This document shows positions 15,798-24,325 of a stretch of 30,416 nucleotides of DNA, one piece after another. The notes beneath the pieces are model-generated. The model made no database searches, was not told the origin of the DNA, and was given only the letters and a program-made list of their open reading frames with translations. Position 1 is the stretch's first letter. Each line of letters opens with the position of its first letter. The position numbers were made by a program, and so were the translations under genes. The DNA comes from Bacteroidota bacterium (lineage in GTDB: Bacteria; Bacteroidota; Bacteroidia; Bacteroidales; Dysgonomonadaceae): NCBI GenBank assembly GCA_023418255.1, contig JAEZZZ010000010.1, positions 1 through 30,416 on the forward strand, read 5' to 3'.

Positions 15798-16382
15798 ATG
15801 GAAAATTTGACAACGCAAGAGAGTTTGAAGATTATTCAAACCGTGATTGACCAACGTAAACAGAAGTACGAAGAGAATGGTTTTTTTCTGCTTTTCTGGG
15901 GTGTCTTAATTGTTATATCCGGTGTGACTCAATATATTATGATACGCATGGGGAAAGGAAATATTTCTGGATATGTATGGTTATTTACTATGGTGCCGGG
16001 GTTTCTGATTACCTTTATTATCAATTTCAATAAAAATCGTAAGCGAGCAATCAACCGTAACCCTGTGGATATGTTGGGCCTTGTTTGGCTTATAGCGGGA
16101 ATATTGGCAATGCTCACCGGTTTTATCTTCGGACCAAAATTTGGCATTGGATCTACGACAGTAATTTTTCTCCCATTTTGCATGGCTGCCATGGCATCGG
16201 CATTGAGTCTGAAAAACTACCTTTGGATTTGTTTGGCTATTGTAGGAACATTCGTTGCCTACGGCTCCATTTTCGTAGAGTGGCACTATCACAGTCTTAT
16301 CGTGGCGACAATCGCCTTATTGTTATTCGTGATTCCGGGTATTCAGTTGTATGTAGCTCATAAAAGACGCGATCATGTTTAA
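15798..16382 (+). CDS. Six-pass membrane protein, partner of a winged-helix regulator
   Basis: A 194-residue protein with a soluble N-terminal helix (1-27, 'TTQESLKIIQTVIDQRKQKY') and six hydrophobic segments at about 29-49, 59-77, 91-112, 117-138, 141-160 and 165-187, ending in a basic tail (HKRRDHV). No transporter or enzyme motif is recognised. It overlaps the next gene, a DNA-binding protein, by eight bases, so the two are translationally coupled. In Bacteroidota such small multi-pass proteins often accompany HTH_34-type winged-helix regulators; the membrane protein may sense a signal and pass it on, but that is inferred from position only. Confidence 0.8.
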   Translation: MENLTTQESLKIIQTVIDQRKQKYEENGFFLLFWGVLIVISGVTQYIMIRMGKGNISGYVWLFTMVPGFLITFIINFNKNRKRAINRNPVDMLGLVWLIAGILAMLTGFIFGPKFGIGSTTVIFLPFCMAAMASALSLKNYLWICLAIVGTFVAYGSIFVEWHYHSLIVATIALLLFVIPGIQLYVAHKRRDHV

Positions 16383-16656
16383 GAATCTTGATCCGCTTTT
16401 GCATTCTCAGCTGCGGCTGGCGATTATGTCGTTGTTGGTTTCGGAAGAAAAAGCCGATTTCAATCGCATCAAAGAGGTGACCAATGCCACTTCGGGAAAC
16501 ATCAGTGTACAAATTCAAAAATTGGAACAGGCGGGGTATTTAACCGTAAAGAAAACATTTAAAAATAATTATCCCAACACCGAAGCACGCCTAACCGCCA
16601 AAGGATTGCAGGCTTTTGAAGCGTATGTAGACGCGTTGAGGGGATATATAGAATAA
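16375..16656 (+). CDS. Winged-helix DNA-binding transcriptional regulator (HTH_34 type)
   Basis: A 93-residue single-domain protein: 'LHSQLRLAIMSLLVSEEKADF' (helix 1-2), 'NRIKEVTNATSGNISVQIQKLEQAGYL' (helix-turn-helix, recognition helix about 39-52), a wing with 'TVKKTFKNNYPNTEARLT' and the end helix 'AKGLQAFEAYVDAL'. This is the MarR/ArsR-like fold of PF13601 proteins, which bind DNA as dimers. No ligand domain is attached, so its signal may come from the overlapping membrane protein. Two copies of ATTTATAAAATAA, each holding the palindrome TTTATAAA, lie just before the next gene and are candidate binding sites. Confidence 0.9.
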   Translation: MFKNLDPLLHSQLRLAIMSLLVSEEKADFNRIKEVTNATSGNISVQIQKLEQAGYLTVKKTFKNNYPNTEARLTAKGLQAFEAYVDALRGYIE

Positions 16657-16701
16657 TATAGAACGAGTACACTATAAGTGCTTCCTTTTTTTGCACATAT
16701 G

Positions 16702-16731
16702 ATTTATAAAATAAACTAATTTATAAAATAA
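16702..16731. promoter_or_regulatory. Two 13-bp direct repeats holding TTTATAAA, candidate operator
   Basis: ATTTATAAAATAA occurs at 16702-16714 and 16719-16731, a 17-bp period. Each copy holds the self-complementary TTTATAAA. The pair lies in the 82-base gap between the regulator gene and the TPR gene, ending seven bases before the TPR start codon. Simple A-T bias is the main alternative. Confidence 0.35.
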
Positions 16732-16738
16732 GAGCATT

Positions 16739-17509
16739 ATGAGACATATTATTTCAATTTTCAAGATTTTCTTCTTTCTTCTTTTAGTAGAAAACGTGAT
16801 GGCCCAAACATCACCAAAAAATAGTTTGACAAACATACAATCGCAGATACAAACCCGCTTTATGGAGGCACAGCGACAAAGCGACGCCACGCCATTGTTG
16901 CAACTCAACGCTGAACTACAAGAACAGTATGGCAGTCGCAAGCAAAATATTTTTGTTTATTGGCGTGCGTATGCCAAATACTATACGGCCATTTTCTACC
17001 TTACGCAAAGCGATAAAGAGAACGCGGAAAAAAACATTGACAAAGCTGTAGAATGGCTGGACAATCTAAAAAATAAAACATCAGAAGATTATGCATTACT
17101 ATCGCTTACGGAAGGCTTTGCCATACAGTTTAAAAACATGGTAAAAATTATTTTTCTGTCAGGACAGATTGAAAAGCACGGTAAGTTAGCCATTGAAAAA
17201 GACCCCAGGAATTTGAGGGCTTATTTCGTGCTTGGAAGTAGTGATTTTTATAAGCCGGAACGTTTTGGCGGCGGCAAAAATGTGGAAGAATATTTGCTGA
17301 AAGCCATCGCTTTACCCGACCAAAGTGTGAAAAACGACGTATTGCCATCGTGGGGAAAAAGAGAGGCGTATGAGTTGCTTATTCGGTGGTATATTCGTAA
17401 AGGCAACCATGAGAAAGCGAAAATTTATCATGCGGAGGCAATGAAAAATTATCCAAACGACAGTCAACTTCAAGGGCTTGCGAAACAGATTAAAAGTTGG
17501 AAGTTATGA
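16739..17509 (+). CDS. Secreted TPR-repeat protein, partner of the TonB-dependent receptor
   Basis: A 256-residue protein with a Sec signal peptide (MRHIISIFKIFFFLLLVENVMAQ). The rest is helical and shows TPR-like spacing: 'YWRAYAKYYTAIFYLTQSDKE' (about 70-95), 'EKHGKLAIEKDPRNLRAYFVLG' (about 143-164) and 'WYIRKGNHEKAKIYHAEAMKNYP' near the C-terminus. It likely works as a periplasmic protein-protein adaptor. Its stop overlaps the start of the receptor gene (ATGA), so the two are made together. No substrate can be read from the sequence. Confidence 0.8.
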   Translation: MRHIISIFKIFFFLLLVENVMAQTSPKNSLTNIQSQIQTRFMEAQRQSDATPLLQLNAELQEQYGSRKQNIFVYWRAYAKYYTAIFYLTQSDKENAEKNIDKAVEWLDNLKNKTSEDYALLSLTEGFAIQFKNMVKIIFLSGQIEKHGKLAIEKDPRNLRAYFVLGSSDFYKPERFGGGKNVEEYLLKAIALPDQSVKNDVLPSWGKREAYELLIRWYIRKGNHEKAKIYHAEAMKNYPNDSQLQGLAKQIKSWKL

Positions 17510-19665
17510 AATGGAAAAATAGTCTATTGTTTTGGCTTTGTTCGACTTATGCGTTTTCGCAAATCAATATCACGGGGAAAGTAACCGACAGTAATGGGGA
17601 GCCTATATTCGCCGCCAATGTGTATCTTGCTACACGACCGCAAGAAGGCACATCTACCGATTTGGACGGTATGTTTAGCCTGACTATTCCAAATAATGAG
17701 GAGACGATATTGGAAGTTTCGTTCATCGGTTATCAAACCAAAACAGTTAAACTCACTAAGGAAATATTATCCAAAGAAAATTTAACCATCATCTTAAAAG
17801 AAGAGAGCCAAACGCTGAATGAAGTGGTTATTATGGCACGAGACCCGATATCCGAAAAATTTTCGGTAACAAAAATAAGAAAGCTGGACGTTTATTTTAA
17901 TCCCCTAGCACAAGGTGACCCATTAAAAGCCATCACAATATTACCCGCTTCTACGACGGATGACGAAACAGCAAATCCGTCTTTGCGGGGAAGTTCGCCG
18001 GATCGTACACGCATTATTCTCAACGGTGTGCCGGTTTACAATCCTGTACGGAGCAGCGCACTAAATAATCAAGGTTTTTTTAGCCTGTTCAATACAGAAA
18101 TCATACACAATCAATATGTATATGCGAGTAATCCACCTCTTACCTATGGAAATAGTAGTGCCGGACTCGTTGAAATCCAAACACTGAGAAATCTTCCGCA
18201 AAATCAGCAACAGGTTTCTTTATCAATTGGTGCGGTCGGATTTTTTCTGTCACAACAACTAAATAAAAGCGAGAATAATTTTGTGCAGCTGTATGGAAAC
18301 TGTCAGAGATACAACGCATTTATTGTCATGCAACGAAATCATTTACCGCATTTAAAAGTGTTTAATGCAAAAGATTTTGGATTGAATTTTCATTACCGTC
18401 CAACCGAAAAATTGGAATTTAATTCGTTCAACTATGCTATCGACGAAGGATATGACCTAAATATTAACAGTTTGAATTATAGTGGAAAAGCGAAGGGTGA
18501 TAATCAGCGATTTTTCTCAGTGAACACCTTACAATATTATACCACAAGAGCGACGCTAAGTGTGAATACAGGAATTAACGCATCGCATCAGCATTTCGAT
18601 TTTGGGAGCATCTATTCCGCTAAAAAAGTTCACCACCTCTATACTTCTATCAATTTCAAAAGTCAATGGACAAACCATTTGAAAGTACAAACGGGACTGA
18701 CATATGGCTATCATGCTAATCGCTTCAACGATACTATTCCTCAATATCCATTTGCCATTGAGCCAACAGCTCCCACAATGATATCTAATAAAAAAATAGA
18801 AAATCATATTGCCGAAGGCTATGCCTATCTTGACTATGAAATGTCGAAGAAATTCAGTTTTTCAACCGGCTTGCGCGCTAATGTTCCCGTAACCGCCACA
18901 CAAAAACACTATTTGAATGCACAGGCGGGTTGTAAATATAAAATCGATAATATGCAGTCGATTTTTGTAAATGCCGGAAAGTATAACAGTTATGCCACGC
19001 CAAACCACTACAACAAAGCGTTTGGCTTGTTGAGTAGCTATCAGTTGGCGTGTGACTACAGTTTTCAAAAGAATGATTTTGGAGCAAAAGCTGCCATTTA
19101 TTATAAAAGGGAGAAAGGCGAGCAGGAGTTTGACGCGTTTTCATCGATTGATAAGATTGAAACTTTTGGTGTAGAGGCATATGCGGAATATCGTTTTGCA
19201 ACATACGTCAAACTCACGGTATCCAATCTTTTTATGCGTCAGAAGTGGCACAAAGCCGGAAAGATATTTCATGGCAAGTACGATTTTGACTATTTCACAA
19301 AAATCACACTGCAATATAGCACTTTGAAATGGTTTCAAGCATCACTAAGCTATATAGGACATCCGGGAGGCTATTATACGCCGATAGAGAGGGTTGTGCG
19401 TAAGACGGCGTTTGCCTATCCTATTCCGATTTTTAGCGAAATGATTAACAGTAAGCGGTTTAACACATATCACAAAATTGATTTTTCGTTCAGTCGTTAC
19501 ACGCCACTTAAAAATGGCACCGCCATTATCCCGTTTCTTTCAATCACCAATATTTTCGATTTCAAGAACGAAAGTGCGGTGTATTATAACAGCGACTATT
19601 CCTCGCACTATTTCGACCATTACGGCAGACGCATTTTCTATTTTGGTGTGATTTGGGAGAGGTGA
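17506..19665 (+). CDS. TonB-dependent outer-membrane receptor with carboxypeptidase-like domain
   Basis: A 719-residue receptor. A signal peptide (MKWKNSLLFWLCSTYAFSQ) is followed by a carboxypeptidase-regulatory-like domain (about 20-105: 'ITGKVTDSNGEPIFAANVYL', 'GTSTDLDGMFSL', 'VSFIGYQTKTV'), a plug domain (about 110-225, 'NPSLRGSSPDRTRIILNGVPVYNPV') and a 22-strand-type barrel. The ATG at 17506 overlaps the TPR gene stop and precedes the signal peptide directly; an upstream ATG at 17497 would add only MEV. There is no SusD-like partner, so this is not a typical glycan system; a metal chelate, vitamin or peptide is possible. A strong terminator follows at 19796. Confidence 0.9.
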   Translation: MKWKNSLLFWLCSTYAFSQINITGKVTDSNGEPIFAANVYLATRPQEGTSTDLDGMFSLTIPNNEETILEVSFIGYQTKTVKLTKEILSKENLTIILKEESQTLNEVVIMARDPISEKFSVTKIRKLDVYFNPLAQGDPLKAITILPASTTDDETANPSLRGSSPDRTRIILNGVPVYNPVRSSALNNQGFFSLFNTEIIHNQYVYASNPPLTYGNSSAGLVEIQTLRNLPQNQQQVSLSIGAVGFFLSQQLNKSENNFVQLYGNCQRYNAFIVMQRNHLPHLKVFNAKDFGLNFHYRPTEKLEFNSFNYAIDEGYDLNINSLNYSGKAKGDNQRFFSVNTLQYYTTRATLSVNTGINASHQHFDFGSIYSAKKVHHLYTSINFKSQWTNHLKVQTGLTYGYHANRFNDTIPQYPFAIEPTAPTMISNKKIENHIAEGYAYLDYEMSKKFSFSTGLRANVPVTATQKHYLNAQAGCKYKIDNMQSIFVNAGKYNSYATPNHYNKAFGLLSSYQLACDYSFQKNDFGAKAAIYYKREKGEQEFDAFSSIDKIETFGVEAYAEYRFATYVKLTVSNLFMRQKWHKAGKIFHGKYDFDYFTKITLQYSTLKWFQASLSYIGHPGGYYTPIERVVRKTAFAYPIPIFSEMINSKRFNTYHKIDFSFSRYTPLKNGTAIIPFLSITNIFDFKNESAVYYNSDYSSHYFDHYGRRIFYFGVIWER

Positions 19666-20037
19666 GGGTGCTGGAAGAATATGCGACAGTAATCTTCAAA
19701 TTTCCAAAAAATTATATGTATATCCTCTATAAATCCAATCATTTCTCTGCATTAAATGCTGAGAGGAAAGTGCTTTCCAAGTATTATACACACAGATATC
19801 CTATTAAAAATCAAATGGATTTTTGATAGGATATGTTAATTTTTTGTCTTCGAGCTCTTACGGATCTTTCTCGGCGTTCAACAGGGATTGCCTGCTATAA
19901 TCAGTTTGCAAATCGGGGTAGAACATCCACCCCAAACTTTTTTATATAATTTGCAGTGGTAAACTTTGGTTTGAAGACATACAATTATTCAACAAGCCGA
20001 AACAATACAGAATAATAGTCTGGGAGTTGTTGGATTC
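19666..20037. other. Gap after the receptor gene
   Basis: Apart from the terminator at 19796-19845 it holds only a small hairpin (CTCTGCATT with AATGCTGAGAG, about 19746-19766) and the coding-like sequence leading into the next small membrane protein from about 19975. The stretch 19846-19970 shows nothing I can name. Confidence 0.4.
19796..19845 (+). terminator. Strong rho-independent terminator after the receptor operon
   Basis: ATATCCTATTAAAAATC (19796-19812) pairs with GATTTTTGATAGGATAT (19818-19834), 17 pairs with one G.U, across a five-base loop. GTTAA and six T follow. It ends the four-gene module that starts at 15798. Confidence 0.75.
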
Positions 20038-20241
20038 GTGTTAGCACTTATCGGCCTATTATGCTGCAGGGTGCCTATTCTCAATATCATACTTTGGATT
20101 TTGGGACTGACCTTTTCATTTGTTGGCCTATTTAAAAAGCTAAGAGGTTTAGCTATAGCAGGCTTCCGTATGTCATGTATTGGTATTATTATCATAAATA
20201 GCTTATTTGGATTAATCGCAACAGCAATGGCTGTAATTTAA
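20038..20241 (+). CDS. Small DUF4190-like membrane protein, start uncertain
   Basis: The protein-like sequence 'LGVVGFVLALIGLLCCRVPI', 'LNIILWILGLTFSFVGLFKK' and 'LRGLAIAGF' matches a common family of about 80-residue two- or three-pass membrane proteins in Bacteroidota (DUF4190-like, from memory). The GTG at 20038 given here as start would cut the first membrane helix. The frame remains open upstream to a TGA at 19972 and encodes 'QQAETIQNNSLGVVGF', which belongs to the family, but there is no ATG, GTG or TTG there. So it either uses a rare start (ATT at 19984 or 19987) or has lost its start codon. The last third ('FRMSCIGIIIINSLF') fits the family less well, which favours decay. Function unknown. 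Confidence 0.5.
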   Translation: MLALIGLLCCRVPILNIILWILGLTFSFVGLFKKLRGLAIAGFRMSCIGIIIINSLFGLIATAMAVI

Positions 20242-20252
20242 GTTATTAACCT

Positions 20253-20384
20253 ATGTATATTCAATATGATATAAAAGATATTCGTTGTGTGATTTTGGGG
20301 GCAGTGTTTCTTGTTTCTTTGTGGCCTTCCTGCCAAGGTTTTAATATTTACACTTCGCTATCAGAATTAAGAGATAGTTTATGA
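20253..20384 (+). CDS. Possible truncated small lipoprotein
   Basis: A 43-codon frame starting 11 bases after the previous stop. It has a hydrophobic stretch ending in a lipobox-like 'SLWPSC' (Cys27) followed by QGFNIYTSLSELRDSL. This would be a lipoprotein signal peptide with almost no mature part. The frame continues past the stop for ten codons before another stop, and other frames downstream (20404-20664) have protein-like pieces, so this is probably the front of a decayed lipoprotein gene. Confidence 0.35.
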   Translation: MYIQYDIKDIRCVILGAVFLVSLWPSCQGFNIYTSLSELRDSL

Positions 20385-20600
20385 TCAGCCCCTCCAACGA
20401 CATTTCTTTTTATTGAATCAAGGGTAAATATGCTGTATGGATACCTGAAGAAAATAATGGAAAAGCTTGAGAGAGGAGTTTTTCAGAATATTTGTCAGAC
20501 AAAATTATTCAATTATGCCACGTGAAATGCAATTAATAGGGAATAGTTATATAAACAAATCCACTTTTTCAATTTTTTTTGACAAAAAAGAAGAAAATAT
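20385..20600. other. Decayed stretch before the tRNA-Glu promoter
   Basis: Short frames such as 'KYAVWIPEENNGKA' and 'FRIFVRQNYSIMPREMQLIG' appear in different phases with stops between them. They may be the mature part of the lipoprotein gene that starts at 20253, broken by frameshifts. No intact gene is visible. Confidence 0.3.
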
Positions 20601-20631
20601 TTTGACATTACAGAAAAACGAACTATATTTG
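20601..20631 (+). promoter_or_regulatory. Promoter of tRNA-Glu and rpsT
   Basis: TTTG (20601-20604), 19 bases and TATATTTG (20624-20631) match the Bacteroidota consensus fully. It lies about 50 bases before the tRNA. Confidence 0.8.
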
Positions 20632-20680
20632 CAGCCGCAAAATGAGAGAAGACTGTTTAGTTAGAACAAAAAACTCTTAT

Positions 20681-20752
20681 GGCCCATTCGTCTATCGGTT
20701 AGGACGCCAGATTTTCATTCTGGAAAGAGGGGTTCGATTCCCCTATGGGCTA
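20681..20752 (+). tRNA. tRNA-Glu (anticodon TTC)
   Basis: All four arms fold: acceptor GGCCCAT with ATGGGCT (one G.U at the end), D arm, anticodon stem CCAGA/TCTGG with loop TTTTCAT (anticodon TTC), and T arm with loop GTTCGATTC. The discriminator base is A at 20752 and CCA is not encoded. It shares a promoter with rpsT, 50 bases downstream. Confidence 0.96.
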
Positions 20753-20802
20753 CAAAACAAACATTCTATATTTAATAAAGAATAAAAAAGATATTTAGAG
20801 AT

Positions 20803-21057
20803 ATGGCAAATCATAAATCTGCAGAAAAAAGAATCAGACAAACGAAAACTCGTCGTCTAGCCAATCGCTATGCTTCGCGTACGGCACGAAATTCCGTTCG
20901 CAAATTGCGCGCGGCTACATCTAAAGAAGAAGCTCAAAAGATGTATCCAAGCGTATGTTCTATGTTGGATAAAATGGCAAAAAAGAACCTCATACATAAA
21001 AACAAAGCAAGCAACTTAAAATCAAAATTGGCTCTTCATGTAAATAGTTTGAGTTGA
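20803..21057 (+). CDS. rpsT: 30S ribosomal protein S20
   Basis: An 84-residue, very basic helical protein that binds 16S rRNA early in small-subunit assembly. 'MANHKSAEKRIRQTKTRRLANR' at the start and the 'HKNKASNLKSKLA' end are diagnostic. It follows tRNA-Glu and is closed by a strong terminator 31 bases after its stop, with gyrB next. Confidence 0.97.
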   Translation: MANHKSAEKRIRQTKTRRLANRYASRTARNSVRKLRAATSKEEAQKMYPSVCSMLDKMAKKNLIHKNKASNLKSKLALHVNSLS

Positions 21058-21087
21058 TACATTTTTTAGAAACAAATAATGCTATTC

Positions 21088-21119
21088 AAGCCGATACGTT
21101 ATGGTATTCGGCTTTTTTT
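21088..21119 (+). terminator. Rho-independent terminator after rpsT
   Basis: AAGCCGA (21088-21094) pairs with TCGGCTT (21108-21114), extended by TAC/GTA with one bulge, and is followed by five more T. Confidence 0.85.
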
Positions 21120-21290
21120 GTTTTATATCAAAATCATCTTTTTAAAAATAGCAGAAAAAATATCTTTTCGACATACAATATTACATTTATTTCCGGCAGT
21201 TGCTAGACAAAGAAAAACAAAATATCCAAGCTCATTAATCAACCATAATGCTGAAATAGGCTACAACAAATAATTAAAAAACAAAAAAAC
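21120..21290. other. Gap between the rpsT terminator and the gyrB promoter
   Basis: AT-rich sequence in which I see no gene, repeat or fold worth naming. Confidence 0.4.
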
Positions 21291-21291
21291 G

Positions 21292-21323
21292 ATTGCGTAT
21301 AAACGGTATTTTTTGTATATTTG
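21292..21323 (+). promoter_or_regulatory. gyrB promoter
   Basis: ATTG (21292-21295, three of four), a 20-base spacer and TATATTTG (21316-21323). It leaves a leader of about 70 bases before the gyrB ATG. Confidence 0.6.
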
Positions 21324-21398
21324 TTTTGTTATTTTGAGCCCATATAACCAAACAAACAACTCGTTAAAATACAACACAATATAATCACATAATAGAAA

Positions 21399-23357
21399 AT
21401 GACAGAGGAGCAGAAAAAAACGGAAAACAACAATTATTCCGCACAAAACATTCAAGTGCTGGAAGGCTTAGAGGCAGTACGCAAACGTCCTGCCATGTAC
21501 ATTGGCGATGTTAGCGAGAAGGGATTGCACCACCTTGTTTACGAAGTGTTGGACAACTCTATTGACGAAGCTCTTGCCGGATTTTGTGACAAAATAAATG
21601 TGACAATAAACGAAGATAATTCCATTACGGTGAAAGACAACGGACGCGGCATTCCTGTTGATTATCACGAAAAAGAGAAAAAATCGGCACTCGAAGTGGT
21701 GCTTACGGTGCTCCATGCCGGTGGAAAATTTGACAAAGGAACCTACAAAGTTTCCGGCGGACTCCACGGCGTGGGCGTTTCCTGCGTAAACGCGCTTTCA
21801 ACCTATTTGAAAGCAGAAGTCCATCGCGGTGGAAAAATATATGTTCAAGAATTTTCAAAAGGACATCGGTTAGATGATGTGAAAATTATCGGCGACACCT
21901 CTGAAAATGGAACAATTATCACGTTTATGCCGGACAACTCGATATTCACTGTTCACGAGTATCGATACGACACATTGGCTACACGGTTACGTGAGTTGGC
22001 ATTTTTAAATGCCGGCATCACATTGACAATTACCGACAAGCGTCAAACAAAAGAAGATGGAAGCTATAAAAGTGAGCGTTTTCATTCCGAAAGTGGATTG
22101 AAAGAATTCGTTCAATATATTGACCGCTCAAAAGAACCTCTTATCGAAGAACCAATTCATATCGTTACGGAAAAACAAGGAATTCCTATCGAAATTGCTA
22201 TCACATACAATTCGTCGTACAACGAAAATGTATTCTCTTTTGTAAATAATATCAATACAATAGAAGGTGGAACACACCTTACAGGATTCCGTAGAGGACT
22301 TTCACGAACACTTAAAAAATATGCCGAAGATTCCAAAATGCTTGACAAAGTGAAAGTGGACATCAGTGGCGACGACTTCAGGGAAGGACTCACGGCAGTG
22401 CTTTCGGTAAAAGTTGCCGAACCCCAGTTTGAAGGACAAACAAAAACCAAACTTGGAAATAGTGAAGTGATGGGAGCCGTTGACCAAGCAACCGGAGAGG
22501 CTTTAAAATATTATTTAGAAGAACACCCCAAAGAGGCTAAAACAATTGTTGAAAAAGTGATTTTGGCCGCTACCGCACGACATGCCGCACGCAAAGCGCG
22601 TGAGATAATTCAGCGCAAATCGCCCCTTTCAGGTGGTGGGCTTCCCGGGAAATTGGCTGACTGTTCTGATAAAAATCCTGAAAATTGTGAAATATTTATT
22701 GTTGAGGGAGACTCCGCCGGTGGAACAGCAAAACAAGGTCGCGACAGATTCTTTCAGGCCATACTTCCGCTAAGAGGAAAAATATTGAACGTCGAAAAAG
22801 CAATGTCACACAAAGTGCTGGAAAACGAAGAAATCCGAAATATTTATACTGCTTTGGGAGTAACCATCGGCACAGAGGATGATTCAAAAGCTCTCAATAT
22901 CGACAAATTGCGCTATCACAAAGTGATTATCATGACCGACGCGGATGTCGATGGAAGCCACATTGCCACGCTTATTCTCACTTTCTTTTTCAGGCACATG
23001 AAGCCCCTTATCGAAAACGGTTATATCTATATTGCCACCCCACCACTCTATCTGTGTAAACGAGGCAAAGTGGAAGAGTATTGTTGGGATGAGCGTCAAC
23101 GTCAAGCCTTCATCGACAAATATGCCGATGGAAACGAAAACGCTGTTCACTCGCAACGCTACAAGGGTTTGGGTGAGATGAACGCCGAACAGTTGTGGGA
23201 TACGACGATGAACCCGGAATATCGCACGCTTCGTCAAGTGACAATTGAAAATGCTGCCGATGCCGACATGATTTTCTCAATGCTGATGGGTGAAGACGTT
23301 GCACCACGACGTGAATTTATCGAAGAAAATGCAACATATGCAAACATTGACGCGTAG
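21399..23357 (+). CDS. gyrB: DNA gyrase subunit B
   Basis: A 652-residue ATPase subunit of gyrase, which introduces negative supercoils. The GHKL ATPase domain has Glu49 and Asn53 ('YEVLDNSIDEA'), 'DNGRGIPV' (81-88) and 'GGLHGVG' (121-127); the transducer domain has the QTK loop around 'FEGQTKTKLGN' (345-355); the TOPRIM domain has 'EGDSAGG' (437-443) and the Mg-binding 'DADVDG' (515-520); the GyrA-contacting tail ends at 'RREFIEENA'. Length and the lack of the E. coli-type insert are normal for Bacteroidota. ldcA begins 44 bases downstream and may be cotranscribed. Confidence 0.96.
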   Translation: MTEEQKKTENNNYSAQNIQVLEGLEAVRKRPAMYIGDVSEKGLHHLVYEVLDNSIDEALAGFCDKINVTINEDNSITVKDNGRGIPVDYHEKEKKSALEVVLTVLHAGGKFDKGTYKVSGGLHGVGVSCVNALSTYLKAEVHRGGKIYVQEFSKGHRLDDVKIIGDTSENGTIITFMPDNSIFTVHEYRYDTLATRLRELAFLNAGITLTITDKRQTKEDGSYKSERFHSESGLKEFVQYIDRSKEPLIEEPIHIVTEKQGIPIEIAITYNSSYNENVFSFVNNINTIEGGTHLTGFRRGLSRTLKKYAEDSKMLDKVKVDISGDDFREGLTAVLSVKVAEPQFEGQTKTKLGNSEVMGAVDQATGEALKYYLEEHPKEAKTIVEKVILAATARHAARKAREIIQRKSPLSGGGLPGKLADCSDKNPENCEIFIVEGDSAGGTAKQGRDRFFQAILPLRGKILNVEKAMSHKVLENEEIRNIYTALGVTIGTEDDSKALNIDKLRYHKVIIMTDADVDGSHIATLILTFFFRHMKPLIENGYIYIATPPLYLCKRGKVEEYCWDERQRQAFIDKYADGNENAVHSQRYKGLGEMNAEQLWDTTMNPEYRTLRQVTIENAADADMIFSMLMGEDVAPRREFIEENATYANIDA

Positions 23358-23401
23358 ATGTTTGGCAAAAGGGCATAAACAAACTCAACACTCTATGAAC
23401 A

Positions 23402-24310
23402 ATGAAACGTCCGCCGGTACTTCAAGCAAACGATAAAGCCATCATTCTTTCGCCCGCCGGGCGAATAGGAGCAACTTATGTTGAAAAGGCCATCTCAATC
23501 TTGAAGCAATGGCGATTGGATGTGGAAATAAGTGAAAACGCGCTATGCCATTTCGGACGTTTCAGCGGCTTTGTTGAGCAGCGACTGCACGATTTGCAAG
23601 CGGCATTTGACGATGAGCAGGTAAAAATGATTCTTTGTTCGCGCGGAGGATATGGCACTGTCCATTTATTGGATAAAATTGATTTTACCGGCATCAAAAA
23701 AAGCCCCAAGTGGCTTGTCGGATACAGCGACATTACCGCGCTACATGCGGCATTGCAAACGCAAGGTATCATGTCTGTTCACGGTCCGATGACAAAGCAC
23801 TTTGCCGAAGAGGGAAGCAACGATCCGGCAGTTTTGTACACCAAAGCAATCCTCGCGGGACAGTCGATACAATATCAATTGCCTGTGGCAAAAAACAGTT
23901 TTCTGAACCGAGAAGGAAAAGCGACAGGACAATTATTCGGTGGCAACCTCACGGTTTTTTGTGGTTTATTGGGCACTTCGGTTCTTACCATTCCACGCGG
24001 CGGAATCCTCTTTGTTGAGGACATTGGCGAAGAGCCTTATAAAGTAGATCGAATGCTGCATCAACTGAAACTGGCAGGAGTATTTAAGAAAATAAAAGGG
24101 TTGATTGTCGGACAATTCACAGATTATGAAGAGGATCAGTCCATGCATGGAGCACTTCACGAGTGCATTTACAAAACGGTGAGCGAATACGATTTTCCGG
24201 TAAGTTTCGACTTTCCGGTCGGACACGTCACGTTGAATTTCCCTCTGATTATGGGAGCACGCGCTACTTTGCACGTAAAAAAGAATCAAGTTTTATTCAA
24301 ACAGCATTAA
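23402..24310 (+). CDS. ldcA: LD-carboxypeptidase, peptidase family S66
   Basis: A 302-residue enzyme that removes the terminal D-Ala from murein tetrapeptides during peptidoglycan recycling. By alignment from memory the catalytic triad is Ser109 ('VGYSDIT'), Glu206 ('LFVEDIGEEPYKVDRML') and His275 ('PVGHVTLNFPL'). The N-terminal 'IILSPAG' and 'CSRGGYG' are also typical. There is no signal peptide, so it acts in the cytoplasm like E. coli LdcA. It is followed after 15 bases by the antiporter gene. Confidence 0.93.
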   Translation: MKRPPVLQANDKAIILSPAGRIGATYVEKAISILKQWRLDVEISENALCHFGRFSGFVEQRLHDLQAAFDDEQVKMILCSRGGYGTVHLLDKIDFTGIKKSPKWLVGYSDITALHAALQTQGIMSVHGPMTKHFAEEGSNDPAVLYTKAILAGQSIQYQLPVAKNSFLNREGKATGQLFGGNLTVFCGLLGTSVLTIPRGGILFVEDIGEEPYKVDRMLHQLKLAGVFKKIKGLIVGQFTDYEEDQSMHGALHECIYKTVSEYDFPVSFDFPVGHVTLNFPLIMGARATLHVKKNQVLFKQH

Positions 24311-24325
24311 GCAATATTTAACAGT

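Noticed and set aside
16711..16738. A separate promoter for the TPR gene
   Set aside because: No TAnnTTTG box is present; overlapping genes and one terminator favour a single operon.
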